A stretch of DNA of 64,000 bases from Collinsella sp. AF33-16 (GTDB lineage: Bacteria > Actinomycetota > Coriobacteriia > Coriobacteriales > Coriobacteriaceae). Position 1 is the stretch's first letter. Each line of letters begins with the position of its first letter. The notes under the pieces are model-generated. The model was not told the origin of the DNA and searched no databases. It saw only the letters and a program-made list of their open reading frames with translations. The stretch lies in assembly GCF_003475325.1 (NCBI RefSeq), contig NZ_QRQC01000005.1:1-64000 (forward strand), read 5' to 3'. Positions 42,463-49,114 of the stretch are shown here, piece after piece. The translations under genes were made by a program, and so were the position numbers.

Positions 42463-44808
42463 ATGGAAACGCTTGAACGCAACGAGTGGGCAGACGTTGC
42501 CCAACTAGTCGAGATCACGAGCGATGCTGTCATCATCTGCGAGCTCGACGGAACCATTCTGCATGTGAATAATCGCTTACTTGGTTTGATGTGCGAGGAA
42601 CGCGCCGACGTCATCGGCGGAGATGTTAAAGACGTCCTGTACTCGTCCGCTTTTGAACGTGCGACGGAACATCGTCTGCCATTTGAAACTGATGGCTCCG
42701 AGAACGAACTGATGCTCAAGCTGAGTGACGGCTCTTTTATTCCCGTCTTGGTTCGTGCGGGCTCCGTAACGCCTCCACACATCTTTGGGCGCCGCGCACC
42801 ACGTGTCCTGGTGGCGCTTCACAGTATCGAGGAACAGTATTCTCACGACCGGCAACTCAAGCGTGCGCTTTCGGAGCTTAGAGTGGCGAACAAGCGCCTC
42901 TCTGGCACGCTCTCGGTCATTATGAGTACCGTGGGCTCCGATGAGCTGCCCAGCCTACTTGATACCGTTTTGAACCAGCTTGTAGGAACGCTCGATGCTT
43001 CGGGTGCCGCTATCTATTTTTCTGAGAGCGGTGGTTTTAAACTTCGCGGTGTTTCCAAGGAGCTGTACGACAGCTACCTGCCTGAGTTTTTGCCGTATGG
43101 CGCTGGCATTCCGACGTATGTTCTTCGTGAGTCGCGTGCCTGTCGCTTGTCGATTCAACAGGACCTTGAGGGTGATAAGGTCGCCTCCGGTATGTTCATG
43201 GATCTGGACAATCGTTCTAAGCACCTGTTGCGCATGCAGGATATGCCTCCGTACCGCAGCGAGATCTGTCTTCCCGTTTTTTACGGTACGCAGATCCTTG
43301 GCGTGCTGGAAGTTGGTTGGAAACGCCCTCAGGCACCGCTCGCCTATGACGTTAATGTGCTCGAGGTCATTTGCGATTACCTGTCTATCCAGCTGGTCGG
43401 CATGGCATCGAGCCTTCGCTCCCGTCGCACGGCCGAGCTTGGCCGCTCGCTCAATGTCTTGCGTGACGAGTTGTTTACCTTTCTAGACGATTCCGCCGCG
43501 GCTACCCAGGCGGTATCGTCCGAGATCTGCAATATGCTCAACTGCCATTTTTGCCCTATTGAGTATGACGCCAGTCTGGATTCCTACGTCATAGATTTTG
43601 AAGGCGGCAGTCGCGTTGCTTTGCCGGACGATCCCGAGAAGCTTTTCTTTTCCACGACGGCGCCAGCGGCACGTCTGGGGGCTGGCCCTGATGGCTTTGA
43701 GGCATCTGTTTTGGGCGGCACGAGCGCCGAGGACCTTAAACACGTCCGTATAACTCGCGTTGACGAATCGATGCCTATGGGAGGCTGGCTTAGGGCGCAT
43801 GGCCTGCCTTGCCAGGGTCTCTACGTCGACGCCGGCATCGAGGCGGGGCGCCCGCGCCCTGAGGGCGATGGCAAGCACAGTAACGACGCGATCGTTCCTG
43901 CTTCTGTTGCGAAGGGCCCGACGACGCGCGCGCTGCTGCTTCGTGATGGTAGCCAAGAGCCGATTGATGACCTTGAATATGACTACTTGGTGCACTTGGC
44001 TCATGACTTTGAACTGATCTATGAAGGCGAATCTCAAAAGCGTGAGGAGCGCCATATCGCTCAGACCCTTCAGATTGGCATGAGAAATTCACTGGGGGAT
44101 GTTCCGGGAATCGCCGCCGATTCGGTGTACCTGTCGGCCACGAACTCGGCGTTGGTCGGCGGCGATTTCTATACGCTCATCCGTCTTCCCGACGATTGCG
44201 CCGTCATGATTCTGGGCGATGTGTCTGGCAAAGGCATTGAGGCTGCATCGATGTCCGCGCTCGTCAAGACGGCCCTGACGGCATATGCCTGGGAGGGCGC
44301 TGGGCCGGCCCGCATGGCACGCTCCCTTAACAGCATGCTCATGGGCTTTTCAAGGGTCGAGACGTTCGTGACGGCCTTTATCGCCAAGGTTGACCTTAAA
44401 GCCGGACGTGCAACGTATTGTTCGGCGGGCCATCCTCCGACCATGGTCATCAGGCCAGAGTCGATGCCGCTGGGTGGCGGCGAGGTTCGTGGGGGAGAGG
44501 TTGAGCTGCTTGGATGCCAATCGGGGGTAATCGGTGCCTTTGAGAGCATGGTGTACGAGACAGGCGTGTTTACGTTCGCTCCTGGTGACATGCTATTTAT
44601 GTACACCGACGGAACAATCGAAGCACGTGACCGCTCGGGTGCTTTCTTTGGCGAGCAGCGCCTTCGTGACCTTCTGCTCTCTGTCTCGGGTGAGGGCGTA
44701 TCGGGAATCTGCGGCAAGGTCTTGGGCGAGCTCGACCGATTTACCGAATCGGCGCTGGACGATGACATTGCATTGGTGTCCCTTGAGTTTTTACGGGGTC
44801 GTTCATAG
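42463..44808 (+). CDS. PAS-GAF-PP2C (SpoIIE/RsbU-type) serine phosphatase
   Basis: The 781-residue soluble protein is a predicted signalling phosphatase for an anti-sigma-factor antagonist. Residues about 10-120 form a PAS-like sensor (ITSDAVIICELDGTILHVNNRLLGLM). Residues about 150-310 form a GAF domain. A region of about 200 residues without a clear assignment follows, then a PP2C-type domain from about 530, with VGGDFYTLIRL (near 565), the metal-site GDVSGKGIEAA (near 585), and the late GDMLFMYTDGTIEA. No membrane segment is visible. ATG 42463 lies six bases after GTGAGG. The STAS-HATPase gene 78 bases downstream is the natural partner. Confidence 0.87.
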   Translation: METLERNEWADVAQLVEITSDAVIICELDGTILHVNNRLLGLMCEERADVIGGDVKDVLYSSAFERATEHRLPFETDGSENELMLKLSDGSFIPVLVRAGSVTPPHIFGRRAPRVLVALHSIEEQYSHDRQLKRALSELRVANKRLSGTLSVIMSTVGSDELPSLLDTVLNQLVGTLDASGAAIYFSESGGFKLRGVSKELYDSYLPEFLPYGAGIPTYVLRESRACRLSIQQDLEGDKVASGMFMDLDNRSKHLLRMQDMPPYRSEICLPVFYGTQILGVLEVGWKRPQAPLAYDVNVLEVICDYLSIQLVGMASSLRSRRTAELGRSLNVLRDELFTFLDDSAAATQAVSSEICNMLNCHFCPIEYDASLDSYVIDFEGGSRVALPDDPEKLFFSTTAPAARLGAGPDGFEASVLGGTSAEDLKHVRITRVDESMPMGGWLRAHGLPCQGLYVDAGIEAGRPRPEGDGKHSNDAIVPASVAKGPTTRALLLRDGSQEPIDDLEYDYLVHLAHDFELIYEGESQKREERHIAQTLQIGMRNSLGDVPGIAADSVYLSATNSALVGGDFYTLIRLPDDCAVMILGDVSGKGIEAASMSALVKTALTAYAWEGAGPARMARSLNSMLMGFSRVETFVTAFIAKVDLKAGRATYCSAGHPPTMVIRPESMPLGGGEVRGGEVELLGCQSGVIGAFESMVYETGVFTFAPGDMLFMYTDGTIEARDRSGAFFGEQRLRDLLLSVSGEGVSGICGKVLGELDRFTESALDDDIALVSLEFLRGRS

Positions 44809-44886
44809 ACGACGCTGGGTGGGCTGAATCCGTACGGTTGGGGAAACGAATGCATCGAGTGGGCTTTTTTGGGGAACCATGGTCGT

Positions 44887-45633
44887 ATGAATGAGTGGAA
44901 TGACATAGCGGTTTTGACGCCACCAGGCGATATCGACATCGCCACGGTGCCTGCGCTGCGTCGGCGGTTGGATGCTTTGATTGGCCGCGGCGTGCGTCGT
45001 GTCGTCATCAACTGCCAGGCTGTTAGCTTTATCGATTCGACGGGCTTGGCATTCCTGCTTACGCGCGCTCGTGAGCTCATGAGGCGAGAAGGCCTGCTTT
45101 CGCTCGTCAATGCATCAGGTGAAGTTGTTCGCTTTTTGGAGATTGCCCGTCTTGTCGATATTCTTCATGTCGCGGGGCCGGCACGGGAGTCTATTCCCGC
45201 CATTCCGGTGGGGGAGCTGCCTCGCTGGAGTAAGAGCGTCGAGGTCCGTCAGGGTATCGAGAATCTTCCATACTACCGACATCGCATCGCCGAACTCCTT
45301 GAATCGCTTCCGTTGCGCCGTGACGAGCGCTACGATGTCGCGTTGGCGTCGGGGGAGGCGCTGGGTAATGCCTATGACCATGCGGGCGGTATCGGGTGCG
45401 TCCTGACGGTTCAGGCCTATGGCGATCGCGTTGTGGTTGAGGTGCTTGATCGAGGTGCCGGCTATTCTATCGATGAAACGAGCGAACCGGTCGCATCAGA
45501 GGAGCGCGGCCGTGGTATCAAGCTTATGCGTATGCTCGTCGATAACGTGGAGGTTGCTCGTCGTACGGACGGCGTCGGTACGCGCGTGCAGATGGTGAAG
45601 CTGTTTAGCGGAGCGCTGGAGTCGTGTGCCTAG
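44887..45633 (+). CDS. Fused STAS anti-sigma antagonist and HATPase anti-sigma kinase
   Basis: The 248-residue protein combines both halves of a partner switch. Residues 1-105 are a STAS domain with the phosphorylation motif FIDSTGLAFLL, Ser51 being the expected site. Residues about 115-248 are a GHKL ATPase of the SpoIIAB/RsbW type: N-box SGEALGNAYDHA (Glu157, Asn161), G1 box VEVLDRGAGYSI and G2 box ERGRGIKLMRML. The neighbouring PP2C phosphatase could reverse Ser51 phosphorylation. No sigma factor is adjacent. ATG 44887 fits the STAS start but lacks a good ribosome-binding site; TTG 44869 is the alternative. It could also be a kinase acting on separate targets. Confidence 0.83.
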   Translation: MNEWNDIAVLTPPGDIDIATVPALRRRLDALIGRGVRRVVINCQAVSFIDSTGLAFLLTRARELMRREGLLSLVNASGEVVRFLEIARLVDILHVAGPARESIPAIPVGELPRWSKSVEVRQGIENLPYYRHRIAELLESLPLRRDERYDVALASGEALGNAYDHAGGIGCVLTVQAYGDRVVVEVLDRGAGYSIDETSEPVASEERGRGIKLMRMLVDNVEVARRTDGVGTRVQMVKLFSGALESCA

Positions 45634-45678
45634 CCAATCGCTTTAGCGCGTTTAGCTACTAAGAACATGCGGCAGACA

Positions 45679-45726
45679 AGTTTTTTGAAAAAAGTACTTG
45701 CGTCTTTTGGACAACTCGCGTAAATT
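45679..45726 (+). promoter_or_regulatory. Promoter of the first tRNA-Gly with upstream AT element
   Basis: TTTTTT-G-AAAAAAGT (45681-45695) precedes the -35 TTGCGT (45698-45703) by two bases; 17 bases later lies the -10 TAAATT (45721-45726). Its placement matches the tRNA-Leu promoter exactly up to the -35. Confidence 0.78.
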
Positions 45727-45738
45727 AATAACCCGCAA

Positions 45739-45814
45739 GCGGACATGGCTCAGTTGGTAGAGCACAACCTTGCCAAGGTTGGGGTCGCGGGTTCGAGCCC
45801 CGTTGTCCGCTCCA
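45739..45814 (+). tRNA. tRNA-Gly (anticodon GCC), copy 1
   Basis: A 76-base cloverleaf: acceptor GCGGACA / TGTCCGC, anticodon stem CAACC / GGTTG with loop TTGCCAA, T-arm CGGG-TTCGAGC-CCCG, and encoded CCA. It is identical to the copies at 45965 and 48281. A protein frame across it is a by-product of the tRNA sequence. Confidence 0.97.
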
Positions 45815-45824
45815 TTGCATTTCC

Positions 45825-45847
45825 GGACCGTTTAGGCGGTCCTTTTT
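45825..45847 (+). terminator. Hairpin with T-tract between tRNA-Gly and tRNA-Cys
   Basis: GGACCG / CGGTCC (45825-45830 with 45837-45842) is followed by five T residues, and the tRNA-Cys gene starts two bases later. With no promoter in between, tRNA-Cys depends on read-through or the hairpin serves for processing. Confidence 0.7.
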
Positions 45848-45848
45848 C

Positions 45849-45922
45849 GGCGAAGTGGCCAAGTGGTAAGGCAGAGGCCTGCAAAGCCTTTACCCCCGGT
45901 TCGAATCCGGGCTTCGCCTCCA
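45849..45922 (+). tRNA. tRNA-Cys (anticodon GCA)
   Basis: A 74-base tRNA: acceptor GGCGAAG / CTTCGCC, anticodon loop CTGCAAA between AGGC and GCCT, T-arm CCGG-TTCGAAT-CCGG, and encoded CCA. Confidence 0.96.
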
Positions 45923-45931
45923 GGCAACATC

Positions 45932-45958
45932 CGGGCGCTCCGGCGCCCGTTTTGTTTT
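45932..45958 (+). terminator. Terminator after tRNA-Cys
   Basis: CGGGCGC / GCGCCCG (45932-45938 with 45943-45949) around TCCG is followed by TTTTGTTTT. The next tRNA begins only seven bases later. Confidence 0.88.
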
Positions 45959-45964
45959 ACATAT

Positions 45965-46040
45965 GCGGACATGGCTCAGTTGGTAGAGCACAACCTTGCC
46001 AAGGTTGGGGTCGCGGGTTCGAGCCCCGTTGTCCGCTCCA
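45965..46040 (+). tRNA. tRNA-Gly (anticodon GCC), copy 2
   Basis: Identical over all 76 bases to copy 1. It lies just after the tRNA-Cys terminator and has no promoter of its own that can be seen. Its last 18 bases recur at 46210-46227. Confidence 0.97.
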
Positions 46041-46110
46041 AACGCAGCAGCCCGACTACTACGGTAGCCGGGCTTTTTCGTACCCATCGCTTGGACTCGA
46101 ACCCGAGAGG
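46023..46110 (+). repeat. Direct repeat A: tRNA-Gly 3' end plus terminator and downstream bases
   Basis: This stretch and 46210-46300 are diverged direct repeats. Both contain the last 18 bases of tRNA-Gly, the same terminator hairpin, TTTTTCGTACCC, and a later GAGGGAGCGAGCGTT. This copy belongs to the intact tRNA. Confidence 0.8.
46049..46078 (+). terminator. Terminator of tRNA-Gly copy 2
   Basis: AGCCCG / CGGGCT with inner CTAC / GTAG pairs is followed by five T residues. The same hairpin recurs at 46236-46265. Confidence 0.88.
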
Positions 46111-46209
46111 GAGCGAGCGTTAAGCAAACGCGGAGCGTTTGTAGCGAGCTGGCGAGGACGCCGGCAGGCGGCCGAAGCCGGTGCGGATCCGCGAAGCGAA
46201 TACGCAGAC

Positions 46210-46300
46210 GCCCCGTTGTCCGCTCCAAGCGTAACAGCCCGACTACTACGGTAGCCGGGCTTTTTCGTACCCGTCGTCTGGGCTCGAGCCCGTGAGGGAG
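46210..46300 (+). repeat. Direct repeat B: orphan tRNA-Gly 3' fragment with a second terminator
   Basis: The 18 bases GCCCCGTTGTCCGCTCCA repeat the tRNA-Gly 3' end, but no tRNA body precedes them: the 46111-46209 bases are unrelated and rich in small GC hairpins. The following terminator (46236-46265) and flank match repeat A. This is what a second attachment site or a collapsed tandem tRNA copy would leave. Confidence 0.8.
46236..46265 (+). terminator. Second copy of the tRNA-Gly terminator
   Basis: AGCCCG / CGGGCT with inner CTAC / GTAG pairs and five T residues, matching the hairpin at 46049-46078. It lies upstream of the GH13 gene. Confidence 0.85.
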
Positions 46301-46404
46301 CGAGCGTTTGGGGCGTGGCTGTGGCGTTGTTTGCCGCGAATGTCCGCTTTGGGCGTATCATCGTGGGCATCTCGCAAAACCTCGTTGCAAGGGAGACTCA
46401 TCCC

Positions 46405-48138
46405 ATGGCTACAGAAAAGTCCTCGTCGCGCCCATGGATGTCCGATGCCGCGATCTATCAGATCTATCCGCGCTCGTTTAAGGATTCGACTGGTTCGGGT
46501 CTGGGCGATATCGCGGGCATTACCCAGCAGATGGACTATCTTGAGCAGCTGGGCATCGAGGCCATCTGGCTGAGCCCGTTTTACCCATCGCCTCTTGTCG
46601 ATGGCGGCTATGATGTGGCGGACTACTGCGATGTCGACCCACGTCTCGGCTCGCTTGACGACTTCGATGACATGATCGCTGCGGCTCATGCGCACGGCAT
46701 CAAGGTCATCGTCGACATCGTGCCCAACCATTCGTCCAACCAGCACCCCTGGTTCAAAGCCGCTCTTGCCGCCGGCCCCGGATCACCCGAGCGCGCCCGT
46801 TATATCTTCCGCGATGGTCGCGGCGAGCACGGCGAGCTGCCTCCCACCAATTGGAATGCCAACTTTGGCGGCCCCGCCTGGACGCGCGTCGCGGACGGTC
46901 AGTGGTATCTGCACATGTTTACGCCCGAGCAGCCGGACTTTGACTGGTCGTGTCCCGAGGTTCATGCGTTCTTTTGCGACGTCCTGGCGTTTTGGAGCGA
47001 TCGAGGCGTCGATGGCTTTCGCATTGATGTGGCGCACGGTCTCGCCAAGGATCTCGACCGCGATGACCTCGACCAGTGGCATCTCGCCGAGGGCGATGAC
47101 ATGGTTGAGGACGGCACCCATCCGCTGTGGGACCGCAACGAGGTCCATGAGATCTATCGCGAGTGGCGCCGCGTGTTCGACCGTTATGATCCGCCGCGCA
47201 GCGCCGTTGCCGAGGCGTGGGTTCTGCCCGAGCGCCAGTATCTCTACGCACGCCCCAGCGAGCTTGGCCAGACATTCAACTTTGAGTTCGCCAAGGCCAC
47301 TTGGACCTATGATGACATGCACGCTGCAATCGAGAAGGGCTTGAAGGCGGTCATCGAATCCGGTTCCGCCTCGACCTGGGTACTCTCCAACCACGACGTG
47401 CCGCGCGTGGCGACACGCTATGCCCTGCCGCAAATCAAGGCGACGCGCTACCATCAGATTGCGCTCGACTGGCTCTTACGCGACGGGTCGTCTTATGACG
47501 AGGACCGTGAACTCGGCGAGCGCCGCGCGCGGGCAGCCCTTTTGCTTGAGTTGGCGCTTCCGGGCTCGGCATACGTGTATCAGGGTGAGGAGCTCGGCCT
47601 TTTTGAGGTGGCTGACATCCCGTGGGCTGCACTCGAAGATCCCACTGCGACCAATACGCACGGACCGAAGCGCGAGAAGGGGCGCGACGGCTGTCGTGTG
47701 CCCCTGCCGTGGGTGGCAGCGGACGATCCCGCGCAGGGCGGATCGTTTGGGTTTTCACCGGCGGACGCCGATGCGGCGCCCCATCTGCCACAGCCTGCAT
47801 GGTTTTCCGATTACGCTGCCGATAGGGAAGAAGCGGACCCGGCATCGATGCTTGCGTTCTATCGCGACGCCCTCTGGCTGCGGCGCAAGCTGCGCGGGTG
47901 CGCCAACGATCTTGCGTGGCTCGATCTTGACGGGTGCACCGGCCTTGCGGATGGTGCCGAGGGCGCTGAGGGCGGCGTCATCGCCTATCGCCGCGACAAC
48001 GGCTGGGCGTGTGTGACGAACTTCGGTGCAGCACCCGTGGAGCTGCCGGCGGGCAGGGTCCTGCTCACCTCATCACCGCTTGCAGATGGCAGGCTCGCGC
48101 AGGACAGCTCTGCCTGGATCATGCTCGCTGAGTTGTAG
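46405..48138 (+). CDS. Alpha-glucosidase-type glycoside hydrolase, family GH13
   Basis: The 577-residue cytosolic enzyme probably releases glucose from alpha-linked oligosaccharides (oligo-1,6-glucosidase or alpha-glucosidase group). It has no signal peptide. GH13 signatures in order: IYQIYPRSFKDSTG and GIEAIWLSPFYPSP at the N-terminus, DIVPNHSS, GFRIDVAHG with nucleophile Asp208, AEAWVLPE with acid/base Glu270, and LSNHDVPR with the third acidic residue. A C-terminal beta domain follows. ATG 46405 has GGGAG nine bases upstream; the frame is open to 46315 without a better site. It is a single-gene unit between tRNA clusters. The exact substrate is uncertain. Confidence 0.88.
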   Translation: MATEKSSSRPWMSDAAIYQIYPRSFKDSTGSGLGDIAGITQQMDYLEQLGIEAIWLSPFYPSPLVDGGYDVADYCDVDPRLGSLDDFDDMIAAAHAHGIKVIVDIVPNHSSNQHPWFKAALAAGPGSPERARYIFRDGRGEHGELPPTNWNANFGGPAWTRVADGQWYLHMFTPEQPDFDWSCPEVHAFFCDVLAFWSDRGVDGFRIDVAHGLAKDLDRDDLDQWHLAEGDDMVEDGTHPLWDRNEVHEIYREWRRVFDRYDPPRSAVAEAWVLPERQYLYARPSELGQTFNFEFAKATWTYDDMHAAIEKGLKAVIESGSASTWVLSNHDVPRVATRYALPQIKATRYHQIALDWLLRDGSSYDEDRELGERRARAALLLELALPGSAYVYQGEELGLFEVADIPWAALEDPTATNTHGPKREKGRDGCRVPLPWVAADDPAQGGSFGFSPADADAAPHLPQPAWFSDYAADREEADPASMLAFYRDALWLRRKLRGCANDLAWLDLDGCTGLADGAEGAEGGVIAYRRDNGWACVTNFGAAPVELPAGRVLLTSSPLADGRLAQDSSAWIMLAEL

Positions 48139-48220
48139 GGGGCCTCTTGCGGCGAGCTTGCGTTTGCCTACACCTTCCGTGGTGGCTGATGTCTTCGCGA
48201 GGTTCGCGAGGGCGTCGCAA

Positions 48221-48268
48221 AACTTTTCAAAAAAAGTTCTTGCATTTGGGTGGATCATCCCGTATATT
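48221..48268 (+). promoter_or_regulatory. Promoter of tRNA-Gly copy 3 with upstream palindrome
   Basis: AACTTTT and AAAAGTT (48221-48238) form an inverted repeat, then -35 TTGCAT (48240-48245), 17 bases and -10 TATATT (48263-48268). The AAAAAAGTNCTTGC block is in the same register as in the other two tRNA promoters. Confidence 0.8.
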
Positions 48269-48280
48269 AAATCCTCGCAG

Positions 48281-48356
48281 GCGGACATGGCTCAGTTGGT
48301 AGAGCACAACCTTGCCAAGGTTGGGGTCGCGGGTTCGAGCCCCGTTGTCCGCTCCA
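48281..48356 (+). tRNA. tRNA-Gly (anticodon GCC), copy 3
   Basis: Identical over all 76 bases to the copies at 45739 and 45965, including CCA. It is cotranscribed with the tRNA-Val gene three bases downstream. Confidence 0.97.
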
Positions 48357-48359
48357 TTT

Positions 48360-48434
48360 GGGCGTTTAGCTCAGGGGGAGAGCGCTTCCCTGACACGGAA
48401 GAGGTCAGAAGTTCAAATCTTCTAACGCCCACCA
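48360..48434 (+). tRNA. tRNA-Val (anticodon GAC)
   Basis: A 75-base tRNA: acceptor GGGCGTT / AACGCCC, anticodon loop CTGACAC between CTTCC and GGAAG, T-arm AGAAG-TTCAAAT-CTTCT, and encoded CCA. Confidence 0.96.
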
Positions 48435-48443
48435 AATGTTCGC

Positions 48444-48478
48444 AGCCCAGAGGCATCGCCTCTGGGCTGTTTTGTTTT
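48444..48478 (+). terminator. Terminator of the tRNA-Gly-Val transcript
   Basis: A perfect 10-bp stem AGCCCAGAGG / CCTCTGGGCT (48444-48453 with 48459-48468) is followed by GTTTTGTTTT. Confidence 0.92.
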
Positions 48479-48825
48479 ACGTCGCCAAATGGGTCGCCAA
48501 ATACGTCACCAAATATCGAGTTTTTGATCTTCCGGAATGCTTCTCAGTAGTCATCCGAGAAAACTCCCATCTTCTCCGTTTGCATGCACATATCTTTCAA
48601 GGATTCGTGCCGCGGTTGCATGGAGCTCGGCAAGGCACGACCGCAACATGTTGGTCAAGCATAATCTTTTGGATTCTTTTGGCGTGAGCGGCTTGGTTTT
48701 GGTAGGATTTGTCAGCGGCTTGACTAAGGGGGTTTTATAACTGCCATGCAGGTAGCCGTGTTGGTAACGTTTTACCGACTTGTCAAATACCCCTCATTTT
48801 TAATGCGTCTGCAAAATGACCAATT
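48479..48825. other. Intergenic stretch with a 12-base tandem repeat; possible integrase-gene relic
   Basis: No convincing gene is visible. Right after the tRNA terminator three diverged 12-base units begin with GTCGCCAAAT, GTCGCCAAAT and GTCACCAAAT (48481-48516). The minus strand has a short open frame across them ending just before the tRNA terminator; such tails next to tRNA genes are sometimes remnants of integrase genes, but no catalytic motif remains. Short plus-strand frames (for example 48537-48740) show no family resemblance and lack ribosome-binding sites. Confidence 0.4.
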
Positions 48826-48841
48826 GCTTTGACCTGCTGAA

Positions 48842-48857
48842 ACACTATATGTTGTGT
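48842..48857. promoter_or_regulatory. NrdR-box-like operator upstream of nrdD
   Basis: ACACTATATGTTGTGT closely matches the NrdR consensus (ACACWATATATWGTGT). NrdR boxes usually come in pairs about 31-32 bases apart; only a poor second match (near 48876) is seen, 34 bases on. The box ends at the -35 of the proposed nrdD promoter. Confidence 0.65.
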
Positions 48858-48887
48858 TTGACCTAAAAAAAGAATACAGGATATAGA
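48858..48887 (+). promoter_or_regulatory. Probable nrdD promoter
   Basis: TTGACC (48858-48863), 18 bases, then TATAGA (48882-48887). It sits directly beside the NrdR-like box and would give a leader of about 220 bases. A second TTGACC occurs at 48829 without a good -10. Confidence 0.55.
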
Positions 48888-49114
48888 TGCTTCTTTGTCG
48901 TATGATAGATGGCGGACAGAGAACGAAGACCTTAACTGCCTCTTTTGAACGTGTCCTTGAACCGCTTGATTGGCTCTAGGGAATGTCCGCATGGAGGCTT
49001 ATGGTTTATCGAGAACACAGATTGCGCGACGGCGCCGCAAGGCAGGGGCAGGCCCTGCCGGGCATCGTTTGGCTCTGAAGCGCAATGAGGCTACGACGCG
49101 AAAGAGGCAAGAGG
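48888..49114 (+). other. Long structured leader of nrdD
   Basis: About 220 bases separate the proposed start of transcription from nrdD. The stretch includes a 7-bp long-range pair GCGGACA / TGTCCGC (48912-48918 with 48984-48990), and GGCAGGG / CCCTGCC around 49042-49060. These could form a structured leader, but no known riboswitch core was recognised. No short gene is supported. Confidence 0.4.

Noticed and set aside
45745-46254. Protein frames crossing tRNA-Gly and tRNA-Cys (MAQLVEHNLAKVG...)
   Set aside because: The frame is simply translated tRNA sequence, repeated at each tRNA-Gly copy. No ribosome-binding site or family supports it.
48481-48516. Possible CRISPR array from the short repeated units
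   Set aside because: Only three 12-base units with no unique spacers; no cas gene in the window.
48912-48990. Possible tRNA-Gly pseudogene in the nrdD leader (ends GCGGACA and TGTCCGC match the tRNA-Gly acceptor stem)
   Set aside because: The interior has no D-arm, anticodon arm or T-arm sequence, so the match is more likely a chance 7-bp pairing.
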